Shown: positions 47,358-56,464 of the stretch, piece by piece
How positions within the stretch are numbered: the first letter of the stretch is position 1
Layout of the letters: each line of letters opens with the position of its first letter
NCBI RefSeq assembly: GCF_016287535.1
Contig: NZ_JAEFAJ010000002.1
Span: 62,001 to 126,000, forward strand
From: Ruminococcus sp.
GTDB taxonomy: Bacteria; Bacillota; Clostridia; Oscillospirales; Ruminococcaceae
Direction: 5' to 3'
Length of the DNA stretch: 64,000 nucleotides
Program-made: the position numbers and the translations under genes
The notes under the pieces: generated by a model
What the model was told of the DNA's origin: nothing
Database searches by the model: none
The model's input: only the letters and a program-made list of their open reading frames with translations

Positions 47358-48389
47358 ATGGAAAAAAACGATAATACACAGGAAAAATTCAAATCAAAGA
47401 TAGGCGGTCAGGCTCTCATAGAGGGCATAATGATGCTGGGACCTACAAAGGGCGCAATGGCTTGCAGGCTCCCCGACGGTACTGTTGACCTGGAGACATG
47501 GGACGAGAATAACGGAAAGAACGCCCCGTGGTACAGGAAAGTTCCGCTGGTAAGAGGCTGTACGGGCTTTGTCATATCCCTTGTCAAAGGCTATAAGTAC
47601 ATGATGAAGTCTGCGGAAAAGCAGATGCCTGAGGACGAGGAGGACGGAAAGGAAAAGAAAAATAAGAAAACGGCTGATACCGACACCGCGCCTGCAATAG
47701 CCGGCGATGCTGCGGTCAGTGCCGGCAGTACAGCTGCTGAAGCTGTTCCCGAAAAGAAAAAGGAAGGCTCAGGATATGATATATTCATGTACCTCGGCAT
47801 ACTCCTCGGAGTAGTAATGGCTCTGGGACTTTTTGTCATGCTCCCCAAGTGGATAGTGGGACTTATCCCCTCCGTAAAGGAGAATCGCTTCCTGCGCTCT
47901 CTCCTTGAGGGCGTTGTGAAGATAGTCCTTTTCGTTGTATATATGTACCTTACAAGTCTAATGAAGGATATACGCAGACAGTTCATGTATCACGGCGCAG
48001 AGCACAAGACCATTGCCTGCCATGAGGCGGAGCTCCCGCTCACAGTTGAGAATATCCGCAAGCAGAGCCGCTTCCACAAGCGCTGCGGCACCAGCTTCAT
48101 ATTCATAGTTCTTATCGTAAGTATATTCGTGATGTGCTTCGTGCCTTTCACGGTAACATGGCAGCGTATAGTTGCTTCACTGGTGCTGCTGCCGCTTGTT
48201 GTGGGTATCTCCTACGAGTTTATACGCCTTGCGGGAAATAACGACAACCTCTTCACACGTATCCTTTCCGCTCCCGGACTCGCAATGCAGCGCATAACCA
48301 CTCGTGAGCCCGACGACAGTATGATAGAGATAGCGATAGCAGCTATGACTCCCTGTATCCCTCAGGACAAGGAGGAGGACAGGTGGTAA
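47358..48389 (+). CDS. yqhQ: DUF1385 (YqhQ-like) membrane protein
   Basis: The 343-residue protein begins KIGGQALIEGIMMLGP, the DUF1385 signature, followed by a charged low-complexity insert rich in Lys, Ala and Asp (residues about 85-135) and four membrane segments. The motif YHGAEHKTIACHEAE is characteristic of the family. The function is unknown. It lies just upstream of prmC, as in many Firmicutes. Confidence 0.88.
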   Translation: MEKNDNTQEKFKSKIGGQALIEGIMMLGPTKGAMACRLPDGTVDLETWDENNGKNAPWYRKVPLVRGCTGFVISLVKGYKYMMKSAEKQMPEDEEDGKEKKNKKTADTDTAPAIAGDAAVSAGSTAAEAVPEKKKEGSGYDIFMYLGILLGVVMALGLFVMLPKWIVGLIPSVKENRFLRSLLEGVVKIVLFVVYMYLTSLMKDIRRQFMYHGAEHKTIACHEAELPLTVENIRKQSRFHKRCGTSFIFIVLIVSIFVMCFVPFTVTWQRIVASLVLLPLVVGISYEFIRLAGNNDNLFTRILSAPGLAMQRITTREPDDSMIEIAIAAMTPCIPQDKEEDRW

Positions 48390-49231
48390 GCCGCGGCGAG
48401 CTTTTTGCAAAATGCCGCGGGCTCATAGCCCTGCGTGACGAGGAGTCCGCGGACTTTGACACCGCCTGTATATTTCAGGATATGCTGGGGGAGAAGTTCC
48501 CCATGTTCGCTCCGAAGGAGCCTGTTCCCGATGAGAAGGCTGCGGAGATACTTTCTCTTGCAAAGCGCCGTTCCGAGGGCTATCCCCTGCAGTATCTGCT
48601 GGGACAGTGGGAGTTCTGGGGCTGCAATTTCAAGGTGGGCGAGGGTGTTCTCATACCCCGTCCCGATACGGAAACTCTTGTGGAGCAGATACTCGATATA
48701 TGTCGCAGGGAAAAGCTTACAGCGCCCAAGATAGCCGATCTTTGCAGCGGCAGCGGCTGTATAGCCGTAGCGCTGAAAAAGGAGCTCCCCCAAGCGGAGG
48801 TATACGCCGTGGAACTGTCTGAAAAGGCTCTGTACTATCTGAGACAGAACACAGAGCTAAACGGCTGCGGCGATATAAAAATAATAAGCGGCGATGTGCT
48901 GAGAAGTGAAACTGCCCGTCAGATAACGGGACTTGATATACTTGTGAGCAATCCCCCTTACCTTACCTCGCAGGACATGAGTGAGCTCATGACAGAGGTG
49001 AGATACGAGCCTGAATCGGCGCTTTTCGGCGGCAAGGACGGTCTCGACTTCTACAGAGCCATGACAAGGCTGTGGAAAGCTTCCATAAAGAACGGCGGAT
49101 ATATCGTATATGAGTTCGGTCTCGGTCAGCATGACGCCGTAAAGGATATACTCGAAAAAAACGGTTTCGCCGACGTTGAGCTTCGGCGTGACGGCGGGGG
49201 AATAATCAGAACAGCCGCCGCCGTGAATTGA
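48383..49231 (+). CDS. prmC: Peptide chain release factor N5-glutamine methyltransferase
   Basis: PrmC methylates the GGQ glutamine of release factors. The 282-residue protein has the S-adenosylmethionine site DLCSGSGCIAVALKKE and the catalytic SNPPYLTSQDM. It starts at GTG, inside the end of yqhQ, after AAGGAGGAGG. No prfA is nearby. Confidence 0.94.
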   Translation: MVSRGELFAKCRGLIALRDEESADFDTACIFQDMLGEKFPMFAPKEPVPDEKAAEILSLAKRRSEGYPLQYLLGQWEFWGCNFKVGEGVLIPRPDTETLVEQILDICRREKLTAPKIADLCSGSGCIAVALKKELPQAEVYAVELSEKALYYLRQNTELNGCGDIKIISGDVLRSETARQITGLDILVSNPPYLTSQDMSELMTEVRYEPESALFGGKDGLDFYRAMTRLWKASIKNGGYIVYEFGLGQHDAVKDILEKNGFADVELRRDGGGIIRTAAAVN

Positions 49232-49294
49232 TTTTTAGGTTTTTCAGGAATTTTAAAGCTTAATATATTATAATACAGTACGGAGGAAATACCA

Positions 49295-50476
49295 ATGGCA
49301 AAAAAGGAACTTGCTAAAAAGCCTACAGTTGTCAGAGTTACAGCCGTAGAGGACAAGAAAGCCGCTCTTGACGGCGCTCTCAAGCAGATAGAAAAGAAGT
49401 ACGGCGCAGGCGCGGTAATGCGCCTCGGACAGACAAAGACCCTGAATGTTGACGCTATCCCCACTGGTTCCATGACTCTCGATATGGCGCTTGGTATAGG
49501 CGGCGTTCCGAGAGGACGTATCGTTGAGATATACGGCCCTGAGAGCTCCGGTAAGACCACAGTTGCGCTGTCTATCGTGGCTCAGGCACAGAAGGCAGGC
49601 GGAGAAGCCGCGTTCATAGACGTTGAGCACGCTCTCGACCCTGTTTACGCAAAGGCTCTTGGAGTAAATATCGACAATCTTCTCGTTTCGCAGCCTGACA
49701 GCGGCGAACAGGCTCTCGAAATAGCTGAGGCTCTTATCCGTTCGGGCGCTATCGATGTAATAGTTCTCGACTCTATCGCCGCTATGACCACCCGTGCCGA
49801 GATAGACGGCGAAATGGGTGATCTCCATGTAGGTCAGCTGGCGAGACTTATGTCACAGGCTATGAGAAAGCTCACAGCGGCTATATCAAAGTCCAACTGT
49901 GTTGCTATATTCATCAATCAGATACGCGAAAAGATAGGCGTTATGTACGGAAATCCCGAAACTACTCCCGGCGGTCGTGCGCTGAAGTTCTATTCATCGG
50001 TGCGTATCGAGGTAAGAAAGGGCGAGGTGCTGAAATCCGGTACTGATGTTATTGGTGCAAGCACACGCTGCAAGATAGTAAAGAACAAGGTAGCTCCTCC
50101 TTTCAAGGAGTGCGAATTCGACCTTATGTACGGCAGCGGAATCTCCCGTACAGGTGAGGTGCTCGACCTTGCCGTAGACCTTGACATCATCAAGAAGGGC
50201 GGCTCGTGGTTCAGCTACAAGGATCAGAAGCTTGGACAGGGACGTGATAACGTAAAGGAGCTGCTCCAGAACGACGAAAAGCTCATGAAGGAGATTGAGG
50301 AGCAGATACTGGCAAGAAAGGACGAGCTGAACGCTTCTGTTGCAAAGAAGAGCAAGCCCGCGGCAGCTCCGGCTGCTGAAAAGCCTGCGGCTGAGAGCGG
50401 AGAAGGCGCTTCAGACGAGGACGTTCTTGCAAGCTTTGACGAGAACTTTGAGGAGTTCACGCCGGCTGAGGAATAA
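49295..50476 (+). CDS. recA: Recombinase RecA
   Basis: RecA forms filaments on single-stranded DNA, drives strand exchange and induces LexA cleavage. The 393-residue protein has the P-loop GPESSGKTT, the MAW-type MRLGQTKTL start and conserved loop 2 [19 protein letters not shown]. The C-terminal tail is acidic and rich in Ala and Lys. The start follows CGGAGG. It is followed by recX with a one-base overlap. No LexA box was recognised upstream. Confidence 0.98.
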   Translation: MAKKELAKKPTVVRVTAVEDKKAALDGALKQIEKKYGAGAVMRLGQTKTLNVDAIPTGSMTLDMALGIGGVPRGRIVEIYGPESSGKTTVALSIVAQAQKAGGEAAFIDVEHALDPVYAKALGVNIDNLLVSQPDSGEQALEIAEALIRSGAIDVIVLDSIAAMTTRAEIDGEMGDLHVGQLARLMSQAMRKLTAAISKSNCVAIFINQIREKIGVMYGNPETTPGGRALKFYSSVRIEVRKGEVLKSGTDVIGASTRCKIVKNKVAPPFKECEFDLMYGSGISRTGEVLDLAVDLDIIKKGGSWFSYKDQKLGQGRDNVKELLQNDEKLMKEIEEQILARKDELNASVAKKSKPAAAPAAEKPAAESGEGASDEDVLASFDENFEEFTPAEE

Positions 50477-51117
50477 TGAAGATAATATCCGTTGCGCGGT
50501 ACAAGGGCTCGACCTACGAAGCGGAACTTGACGACGGGCGGAAGCTCTATCTCCATGCCGATATAATCACTGATTTCGGTATACGTCCCGGTATGGAGAC
50601 AGACAGGGAGACCCTGAAAAAGATTGTCTACGCTTCCAACTTCCGCAGAGCCTATCAGCGGGCTCTTTACTTGCTGGACTACAGAGACTATACTTATTCG
50701 GAAATGTTCGGAAAGCTCATTGAGAACTATAAAAGCGAGCCGCTTTGCACTGCGGTCATGAAAAGACTCACTGAGCACGGCTTCATAGATGATGTGCGAT
50801 ACGCTGAGCGTATGGCGCGAAAGCTCGTTGAGGTAAAGCGCTTCGGCTCACGCCGCTGCAAGAGAGAGCTCATGCAGAAGGGTATAAGCGAATATATCGC
50901 AGAGGACGCTCTCGCCCCCTACAGCGATACCTTCGGGAAGAACCTTATGGAGCTGCTGAAAACCAAGCATTCCCGATACCTTACAGACCGTGAGGACAGA
51001 AAAACAATAGAAAAGGTCAAAAGCGCACTTGTGCGGTACGGCTATGATTTTACAGAGATAAACCGCGCCGTTAAGGAGTATTTTGAATGTGCGGACGATC
51101 TTGAGGAGGAAAACTGA
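50476..51117 (+). CDS. recX: Regulatory protein RecX
   Basis: RecX binds RecA filaments and limits recombination. The 213-residue protein has three helical repeats with YTYSEMFGKL, GFIDDVRYAER and LMQKGISEYIAEDAL. It is directly coupled to recA, its usual partner. Confidence 0.93.
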   Translation: MKIISVARYKGSTYEAELDDGRKLYLHADIITDFGIRPGMETDRETLKKIVYASNFRRAYQRALYLLDYRDYTYSEMFGKLIENYKSEPLCTAVMKRLTEHGFIDDVRYAERMARKLVEVKRFGSRRCKRELMQKGISEYIAEDALAPYSDTFGKNLMELLKTKHSRYLTDREDRKTIEKVKSALVRYGYDFTEINRAVKEYFECADDLEEEN

Positions 51118-51118
51118 T

Positions 51119-52447
51119 ATGGCGATCAAGGTGGGCATGGTGTCCCTTGGCTGCTCGAAAAATCTTGTTGACTCTGAGCGTATGCTCTACAAGCTCAGGA
51201 GCCACGGCTACAAGCTTGTGACAGAGCCGGGGCTTGCCGATGTGGCAGTCGTCAATACCTGCGGCTTCATAAAGGCCGCAAAGGAAGAAGCTATAGAAAC
51301 TATCCTTGAACTGGGAAAGCTCAAGGAGGAGGGCAGTCTCAAAAAGATTATCATAACAGGCTGTCTTGTGGAAAGGTACAAGGAGGAGGCTGCGGCGCAG
51401 TTCCCCGAAGCGGACGCCGTTATAGGCATAGGTGACACAAAGGATATAGTCGATATCCTCGACCACGTTCTTGCGGACGAGCGCGTCGTGCGCTTTGCTC
51501 CCAAGCTTGACGCGGAGCTCTGCGGAGAGAGGATAATATCCACCCTGCCATTCTTTACTTACCTTAAAGTCGCGGAGGGCTGTTCGAACTGCTGCACCTA
51601 CTGCGCTATACCCATGATAAGGGGGAAATTCCGCAGCGTCCCTATGGAAAAGCTCATAGAGGAAGCGAGATTCCTTGCTGACAACGGCGTTACGGAGCTT
51701 GTGGTCATCGCACAGGATACGGCTCAGTACGGAAAGGATCTCTACGGCGAGCCGAAACTGGCGGAGCTTCTCACAGAGCTGTGCAAAATAGACGGTCTCC
51801 GCTGGATACGCACCCTTTACTGCTATCCGGAGCGCATAACCGACGAGCTTCTTGACGTTATCGCCCGTGAGGAAAAGCTTGTAAAGTACCTTGAGGTACC
51901 GATACAGCACTGCAGCGGGGATATACTTTCAAGCATGAACCGCTGGGGCGATGCCGAAAAGCTGGAGGCGCTGTTTGCGCATATACGCGAAAAGATACCG
52001 GGAGTTGTACTCAGGACTACGCTTATTACAGGCTTTCCCGGTGAGACTGAGGAGCAGTTCGAGGAGCTGGCTGAATTCGTGAAGAGAGTACGCTTTGACA
52101 GACTGGGCTGCTTTGCTTATTCACGTGAGGAGGGCACCAAGGCTTACGATATGCCTGGTCAGGTTGACGAGGAAACTGCCGCCCACCGCGCGGATATCAT
52201 AATGGAGCAGCAGATGCTCATCAGCTGCGAGAACAACGAAAAGCTCATGGGCGAAGAGCTTGAAGCTGTTGTTGAAGGCTTTGACAAGTTCGGTGAGTGC
52301 TGGTTCGGAAGGACGCGGCTCGACGCTCCCGATATTGACGGAAAAGTATTCTTTACTTCGGAAAAACCGCTTGAGATCGGAGATCATGTAAGAATAAGGA
52401 TCACTGATACACTTGATTATGACCTGATAGGAGAGGTGATAAAATAA
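51119..52447 (+). CDS. rimO: Ribosomal protein S12 methylthiotransferase
   Basis: RimO adds a methylthio group to an aspartate of ribosomal protein S12. The 442-residue protein has an N-terminal cluster-binding domain (LGCSKNLVDSERML, VNTCGFI), the radical SAM motif CSNCCTYCAIPMIRG, and a C-terminal TRAM domain. The ATG at 51119 follows GAGGAGG and is one base after the recX stop; the track start at 51083 lies within recX. Confidence 0.96.
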   Translation: MAIKVGMVSLGCSKNLVDSERMLYKLRSHGYKLVTEPGLADVAVVNTCGFIKAAKEEAIETILELGKLKEEGSLKKIIITGCLVERYKEEAAAQFPEADAVIGIGDTKDIVDILDHVLADERVVRFAPKLDAELCGERIISTLPFFTYLKVAEGCSNCCTYCAIPMIRGKFRSVPMEKLIEEARFLADNGVTELVVIAQDTAQYGKDLYGEPKLAELLTELCKIDGLRWIRTLYCYPERITDELLDVIAREEKLVKYLEVPIQHCSGDILSSMNRWGDAEKLEALFAHIREKIPGVVLRTTLITGFPGETEEQFEELAEFVKRVRFDRLGCFAYSREEGTKAYDMPGQVDEETAAHRADIIMEQQMLISCENNEKLMGEELEAVVEGFDKFGECWFGRTRLDAPDIDGKVFFTSEKPLEIGDHVRIRITDTLDYDLIGEVIK

Positions 52448-53031
52448 TGAATCTGCCAAATAAGCTGACTCTTCTGAGAGTTCTTCTTATACCGTTTTTC
52501 CTTTTGTTCATGTATATAAACGTGCCTTTTCACTATGCGATCGCCCTCATTATCTTTGCAGCTGCTTCCATAACGGACGCTCTTGACGGAAAGATAGCAA
52601 GATCGAGAAACCTCGTTACCAACTTCGGTAAATTCCTCGATCCCCTTGCGGACAAGGTGCTCGTAATAGCTGCGCTGGCGGTATTTGTAGAGCTTGCAGA
52701 GGTGAATATGGGTGCTGTACCCTTCATCATCATAACCGCAAGAGAGTTCATGGTATCAGGACTCAGGCTCCTTGCCGCAAACAGCGGTATAGTTGTTGCA
52801 GCCGGTATATGGGGCAAGCTGAAGACTGCCTTTACTATGGTGGCTATAATAGCTATACTGTTCTGGCTCAGTCTGTGCTTTGATTTCGGTATAGACTTCC
52901 CCGACGCGTTCAGAAATGCTGTGGACAATGTGATAATCCCTGCGCTTATATGGATATCTGCGGGTCTTACAGTAATTTCAGGTGCTGTATACCTGAAGGG
53001 TTACTGGAATCTCATCGACTCTGACAAGTAA
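52447..53031 (+). CDS. pgsA: CDP-diacylglycerol--glycerol-3-phosphate 3-phosphatidyltransferase
   Basis: PgsA makes phosphatidylglycerophosphate, the step to phosphatidylglycerol. The 194-residue membrane protein has the CDP-alcohol transferase signature DALDGKIARSRN...GKFLDPLADK. Its ATG overlaps the rimO stop by one base. Confidence 0.95.
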   Translation: MNLPNKLTLLRVLLIPFFLLFMYINVPFHYAIALIIFAAASITDALDGKIARSRNLVTNFGKFLDPLADKVLVIAALAVFVELAEVNMGAVPFIIITAREFMVSGLRLLAANSGIVVAAGIWGKLKTAFTMVAIIAILFWLSLCFDFGIDFPDAFRNAVDNVIIPALIWISAGLTVISGAVYLKGYWNLIDSDK

Positions 53032-53058
53032 GAAATGTCTCTTTGAAAGGAGAATATA

Positions 53059-53445
53059 ATGAAACACTGTGCAGGTCAGATAAAGTATCTGGCAGCAATA
53101 AAGGAACTGTCCGAAAAAGAGGAATGTGTACGCTGTGTAAGCATAGCGCGGCACCTTGGAGTTTCAAGGCCAAGCGTAAGCAAAATGCTCAGGTGTCTCG
53201 CCAACTGCGGACTGGTATATGAGGACTTCTGCAACAGCGTCGTTCTCACTCCTGAGGGTGAGGAGACCGTGGAAAGGCTGTTCTCGTCATTTGACGAGGT
53301 ATATGCGTTCTTCCACAGGTTTTTGAAGCTCCCCCGTGAGGAAGCTCATGAGCAGGCGATAAAGTTCATAACGGAATTTCCGCAGGATACCTGCGAGCGT
53401 GTGAAAGTGCTCATAAAGCGGACTCTGAAGAAAAAAGGAACATAA
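53059..53445 (+). CDS. DtxR/MntR-like metal-dependent regulator
   Basis: The 128-residue protein has a winged helix (ARHLGVSRPSVSKMLRCLAN) followed by a helical dimerisation segment, similar to MntR/IdeR. It is shorter than the usual 135-145 residues and has few obvious metal ligands (EEAHEQA), so metal control is uncertain. AAAGGAG precedes the start. Confidence 0.75.
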   Translation: MKHCAGQIKYLAAIKELSEKEECVRCVSIARHLGVSRPSVSKMLRCLANCGLVYEDFCNSVVLTPEGEETVERLFSSFDEVYAFFHRFLKLPREEAHEQAIKFITEFPQDTCERVKVLIKRTLKKKGT

Positions 53446-53473
53446 ATTCAAGTTAGATACTTATGTATAAGAC

Positions 53474-53512
53474 AAGCCCCTAAGCAATTGATGCTTCGGG
53501 GCTTGTTTATTT
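53474..53512 (+). terminator. Terminator after the recA-pgsA run
   Basis: AAGCCCC and GGGGCTT form a seven-base stem around a 17-base loop, followed by GTTTATTTTT. Confidence 0.8.
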
Positions 53513-53513
53513 T

Positions 53514-53550
53514 TGTAGGGGACGATGCCTAACAGGCACTCGCCCCTGCA
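53514..53550. repeat. Palindromic TGTAGGGGACG element
   Basis: TGTAGGGGACGATGCC and GGCACTCGCCCCTGCA face each other around TAACA. This is the same family as the element at 7727-7797. Confidence 0.65.
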
Positions 53551-53574
53551 GAAATCATATTTTTACAGCATTTA

Positions 53575-55476
53575 TTACATAAGCTCGCAGATAAGGTTCG
53601 AGAACTCGACGGGATTCTCAATGCTCATGCCTTCGATAAGAAGAGCCTGATCGTAGAGCAGCTGTGCGTACTTGCCCAGCTTTTCCTTGTCGCCGCCCTC
53701 GCTGAGAGCTTTAAGTTTGCCGAATATCTCATGGTCGGGATTGATCTCCAGAACTCTCTGCGCGTGTACCTTCTGATCTGTAGGCATGGAGTTGAGGACC
53801 TTCTCCATTTCAAGGGATATCTCGCCCTCGCTTGTAAGGCATACGGGGTGGGATTTAAGTCTCTGTGAGATAGCCACCTTTGTTACCTTGCCGTTCAGCG
53901 CTTCCTGAAGCTCTTTGAGAAGGTCTGCGCTCTCCTCCTCTTTAGCCTTGAGCTCTTCCTTCTTTTCAGGTGAGTCAAGTCCCAGGTCGTCAGCGGATAC
54001 CGACTTGAATTCCTTATCCTTGTACTTCATCAGCGACTTTACAGCGAACTCGTCGATATTGTCCGTCAGGTAAAGTATCTCGAAGCCGTTGTCCTTTACC
54101 AGCTCTGTCTGAGGGAGCTGCTCGATACGTGCTGCGCTCTCGCCTGTAGCGTAGTAGATGTACTTCTGATCCTCACGCATACCTGTAACGTACTCGTCAA
54201 GAGTTACAAGCTTCTGCTCGTTGGAAGAAGTGAACAGGAGAAGATCCTGAAGCTTTTCCTTATTCATGCCGAAGTCGCTGTAGATACCGTATTTCAGCTG
54301 CAAGCCGAATGCCTTCCAGAATTCCTCGTACTTCTCACGCTCGTTCTTGAGCATCTTTTTCAGCTCGCTGCTGACAGTCTTTTCGATGCTCTTTGCGATC
54401 ACTTTCAGCTGTCTGTCGTGCTGGAGCATCTCACGGGAGATATTCAGCGAAAGGTCCTCACTGTCAACAAGCCCCTTTACGAAGCTGAAATAATCGGGGA
54501 GAAGGTCTGCGCACTTGTCCATGATGAGTACGCCGTTTGAGTAGAGCTGCAAGCCCTTTTCGTATTCCTTTGAGTAGTAGTCAAATGGAGCCTTTGACGG
54601 TATATAAAGCAGTGCGTTGTAGGCAGGCATTTCGTTGCTGACGTGTGAATATTTCAGAGGAGCATTGTAATCGAAGAACTTCTCGGTATAGAAGTGCTTG
54701 TAGTCCTCCTCCTTCAGCTCGTTCCTGTTCTTTTTCCAGAGGGGAGTCATGCTGTTGAGAGTTTCAACCTCGATGTAGTCCTCATACTCAACAGGGAAGT
54801 TCTTCTCCTTTTCCTCTTCTGTCTGCTCCTTGGGACGGCTGTGGGATACCTCCATCTTGATAGGGAAGCGGATATAGTCAGAGTATTTGGAAACGAGGGA
54901 CTTTATCCTGTACTGGTCGAGAAACTCGCCGTAGTTCTCGTCCTCTGTATCGTCAAGCATTTCGAGGATTATCTCTGTGCCGGCGTTCTTTTTTTCGTCC
55001 TCGGTAATGGTATAGCCGTCAATGCCCTCGGACTCCCAGCGGTAAGCCTTGTCACTTCCGTAAGCCTTGGATATGACGGTGACTTTCTTTGCTACCATGA
55101 ATGCCGAGTAGAAGCCTACACCGAACTGTCCGATTATCTGATTGTCCTCTTCCAGCTTGTTCTCGTTCTTGAACTTGAAGGAGCCGCTGTTTGCGATAGT
55201 ACCGAGGTTGTTTTCAAGCTCCTCCTCGGTCATGCCGATACCGTTGTCGGTAATTTTAAGGGTGCGGCTGTCCTTGTCAGCGGATATCCATATTGCGAAA
55301 TCGTCTTTATTCAGTCCTACCTTGTCATCGGTGAGGGATTTGAAATACAGCTTATCAATAGCGTCGCTTGCATTGGAGATAAGCTCACGGAGAAATATCT
55401 CCTTATGAGTATAGATCGAGTGGATCATCATATCGAGCAGTCTTTTGGATTCTGCTTTGAACTGTTTGGTTTCCAT
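53575..55476 (-). CDS. htpG: Molecular chaperone HtpG (Hsp90)
   Basis: HtpG is the bacterial Hsp90 ATPase. The 633-residue protein has the GHKL nucleotide site: [24 protein letters not shown] and [14 protein letters not shown], then middle and C-terminal domains of normal length. The ATG at 55476 is preferred because GGAGATG lies five bases upstream. It is monocistronic. A perfect CIRCE element lies 25 bases before the start, so HrcA should repress it. Confidence 0.97.
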   Translation of the reverse strand: METKQFKAESKRLLDMMIHSIYTHKEIFLRELISNASDAIDKLYFKSLTDDKVGLNKDDFAIWISADKDSRTLKITDNGIGMTEEELENNLGTIANSGSFKFKNENKLEEDNQIIGQFGVGFYSAFMVAKKVTVISKAYGSDKAYRWESEGIDGYTITEDEKKNAGTEIILEMLDDTEDENYGEFLDQYRIKSLVSKYSDYIRFPIKMEVSHSRPKEQTEEEKEKNFPVEYEDYIEVETLNSMTPLWKKNRNELKEEDYKHFYTEKFFDYNAPLKYSHVSNEMPAYNALLYIPSKAPFDYYSKEYEKGLQLYSNGVLIMDKCADLLPDYFSFVKGLVDSEDLSLNISREMLQHDRQLKVIAKSIEKTVSSELKKMLKNEREKYEEFWKAFGLQLKYGIYSDFGMNKEKLQDLLLFTSSNEQKLVTLDEYVTGMREDQKYIYYATGESAARIEQLPQTELVKDNGFEILYLTDNIDEFAVKSLMKYKDKEFKSVSADDLGLDSPEKKEELKAKEEESADLLKELQEALNGKVTKVAISQRLKSHPVCLTSEGEISLEMEKVLNSMPTDQKVHAQRVLEINPDHEIFGKLKALSEGGDKEKLGKYAQLLYDQALLIEGMSIENPVEFSNLICELM

Positions 55477-55501
55477 TAAAAACATCTCCGTAGTAAATTG
55501 A

Positions 55502-55528
55502 TTAGCACTCTATCTCGTAGAGTGCTAA
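55502..55528. promoter_or_regulatory. CIRCE element (HrcA operator) of htpG
   Basis: TTAGCACTC-tatctcgta-GAGTGCTAA matches the CIRCE consensus exactly, with 9+9+9 spacing. It overlaps the expected transcription start of htpG. Confidence 0.95.
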
Positions 55529-55532
55529 AACA

Positions 55533-55562
55533 AGTATATAACTTTTACGGGGGTAAAGTCAA
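55533..55562 (-). promoter_or_regulatory. Sigma-A promoter of htpG
   Basis: TTGACT, 18 bases, TATACT on the minus strand, just upstream of the CIRCE. Confidence 0.82.
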
Positions 55563-55615
55563 GGGGAAGAGGAAATGTTTACAATTTGTTCATATTTAAA
55601 AAGCGACGCTCCGTC

Positions 55616-55645
55616 TTGACAAATCCCGGTGCTTTGGTATATAAT
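55616..55645 (+). promoter_or_regulatory. Sigma-A promoter of the cysS operon
   Basis: TTGACA, 18 bases, TATAAT. The predicted start (about 55652) coincides with the first heptamer of the TTAGAGC array, so the RNA begins within the repeat. Confidence 0.88.
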
Positions 55646-55650
55646 AGTTT

Positions 55651-55791
55651 TTAGAGCTTAGAGCTTAGAGCTTAGAGCTTAGAGCTTAGAGCTTAGAGCT
55701 TAGAGCTTAGAGCTTAGAGCTTAGAGCTTAGACTCAGCTTTTTTGTATACAACTAAATTCTAAGATCTTGGTTCTAAGGTCTTAGTTCTGA
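55651..55791. repeat. Gene-less inverted heptamer element (TTAGAGC family) in the cysS leader
   Basis: Eleven perfect TTAGAGC copies and a TTAGACT are followed after about 15 bases by an inverted, degenerate right arm whose complement reads TCAGAAC TAAGACC TTAGAAC CAAGATC TTAGAAT TTAGTT. The unit length is seven, as in the GTTGAGA family. The array lies between the -10 box and the T-box stem I and is transcribed. Confidence 0.85.
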
Positions 55792-55800
55792 TAAAGGCGT

Positions 55801-56016
55801 AGCAGTCAGAGTAGCTTTTCTGCGGACTTTCAGAGAGTGTGCGGGTGGTGTGAGCACACAGTCGGGATAAGTGAAGTGCGGCTGTCAGCTCCGGCAGTGA
55901 AGCGGTATGTGTGTATCTGCCGGCGTTTCGTCCGCGTTAAGGATATGATGAGTAAAAACGGAGTGGAAACGTGCTTTTGCGCCTCCGAGGGTCAGCCCTC
56001 GGAGGCTTTGTTTTTA
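55801..56016 (+). ncRNA. Cysteine T-box riboswitch
   Basis: The leader has a basal helix GCAGTC/GGCTGT with the codon TGC next to it at 55877-55879, and a distal GTGTGC-GGGTGGTGTGA-GCACAC stem-loop. The T-box sequence GGAGTGGAAACGTG lies at 55960-55973; its TGGA would pair with the UCCA end of tRNA-Cys, whose discriminator base is U. The terminator GCCTCCGAGGG/CCCTCGGAGGC with a T tract ends at 56016 and competes with GGAG/CTCC pairing. It should respond to uncharged tRNA-Cys. Confidence 0.87.
55981..56015 (+). terminator. T-box terminator of the cysS operon
   Basis: Eleven-base GC-rich stem, loop TCAG, then TTTGTTTTT. Confidence 0.92.
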
Positions 56017-56082
56017 TGTCCTGACAACATAAAAAATGTGTGATATAGTTTCATTTCTTTATTTGTAAAAAGGAGGACGGAG

Positions 56083-56460
56083 ATGAATATAATAAAGTAT
56101 CCCTCAGACGAGGCGGTAAACGAAGCTGTAAAGAACGACAGCAGATTCCTTGCGGCTGTCAGCCTTGACGGAAGCATGGCTTATGTGGGAGCGGCTGACG
56201 ACGCAGGAGACCATATCGCTCTCCTTGAAAGCTTCGGCGAGGAAAGTCCCTCTGGCTTTTTCAGGCTCAGCTTCGACAGTCTTACTGCCGACTGGATATT
56301 CTCATGTCCGCGGAGCTATAAGGGAATAGCTGAAGAAAAGGAGCGCATGGGAGCTTACTATCATGACGGACTTCGCATACTTCCGGAGTTCCTTGTGATG
56401 TTCGGCTATTTCTCAAAGCTGAAAATAAAAAATCCGCCCCCTGAGATATGGGAGTTCTGA
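56083..56460 (+). CDS. Hypothetical protein (125 aa) under the cysteine T-box
   Basis: The 125-residue protein MNIIKYPSDEAVNEAVKNDS... has no membrane segment or signal and only one cysteine. No family is recognised. AAAGGAGGACGGAG lies upstream. It is the first gene behind the cysteine T-box, with cysS next, so it may be linked to cysteine metabolism or to tRNA charging, but nothing in the sequence shows the activity. A heptamer cassette begins four bases after its stop. Confidence 0.7.
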   Translation: MNIIKYPSDEAVNEAVKNDSRFLAAVSLDGSMAYVGAADDAGDHIALLESFGEESPSGFFRLSFDSLTADWIFSCPRSYKGIAEEKERMGAYYHDGLRILPEFLVMFGYFSKLKIKNPPPEIWEF

Positions 56461-56464
56461 TTCA

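Noticed and set aside
55651-55733. Tandem array looking like a CRISPR or telomere repeat
   Set aside because: The units are seven bases with no spacers, and an inverted arm follows. It fits the heptamer elements, not a CRISPR.
55837-56043. 68-codon plus-strand ORF before the 125-aa gene
   Set aside because: It lies wholly within the cysteine T-box leader and runs through its terminator hairpin; no ribosome site.
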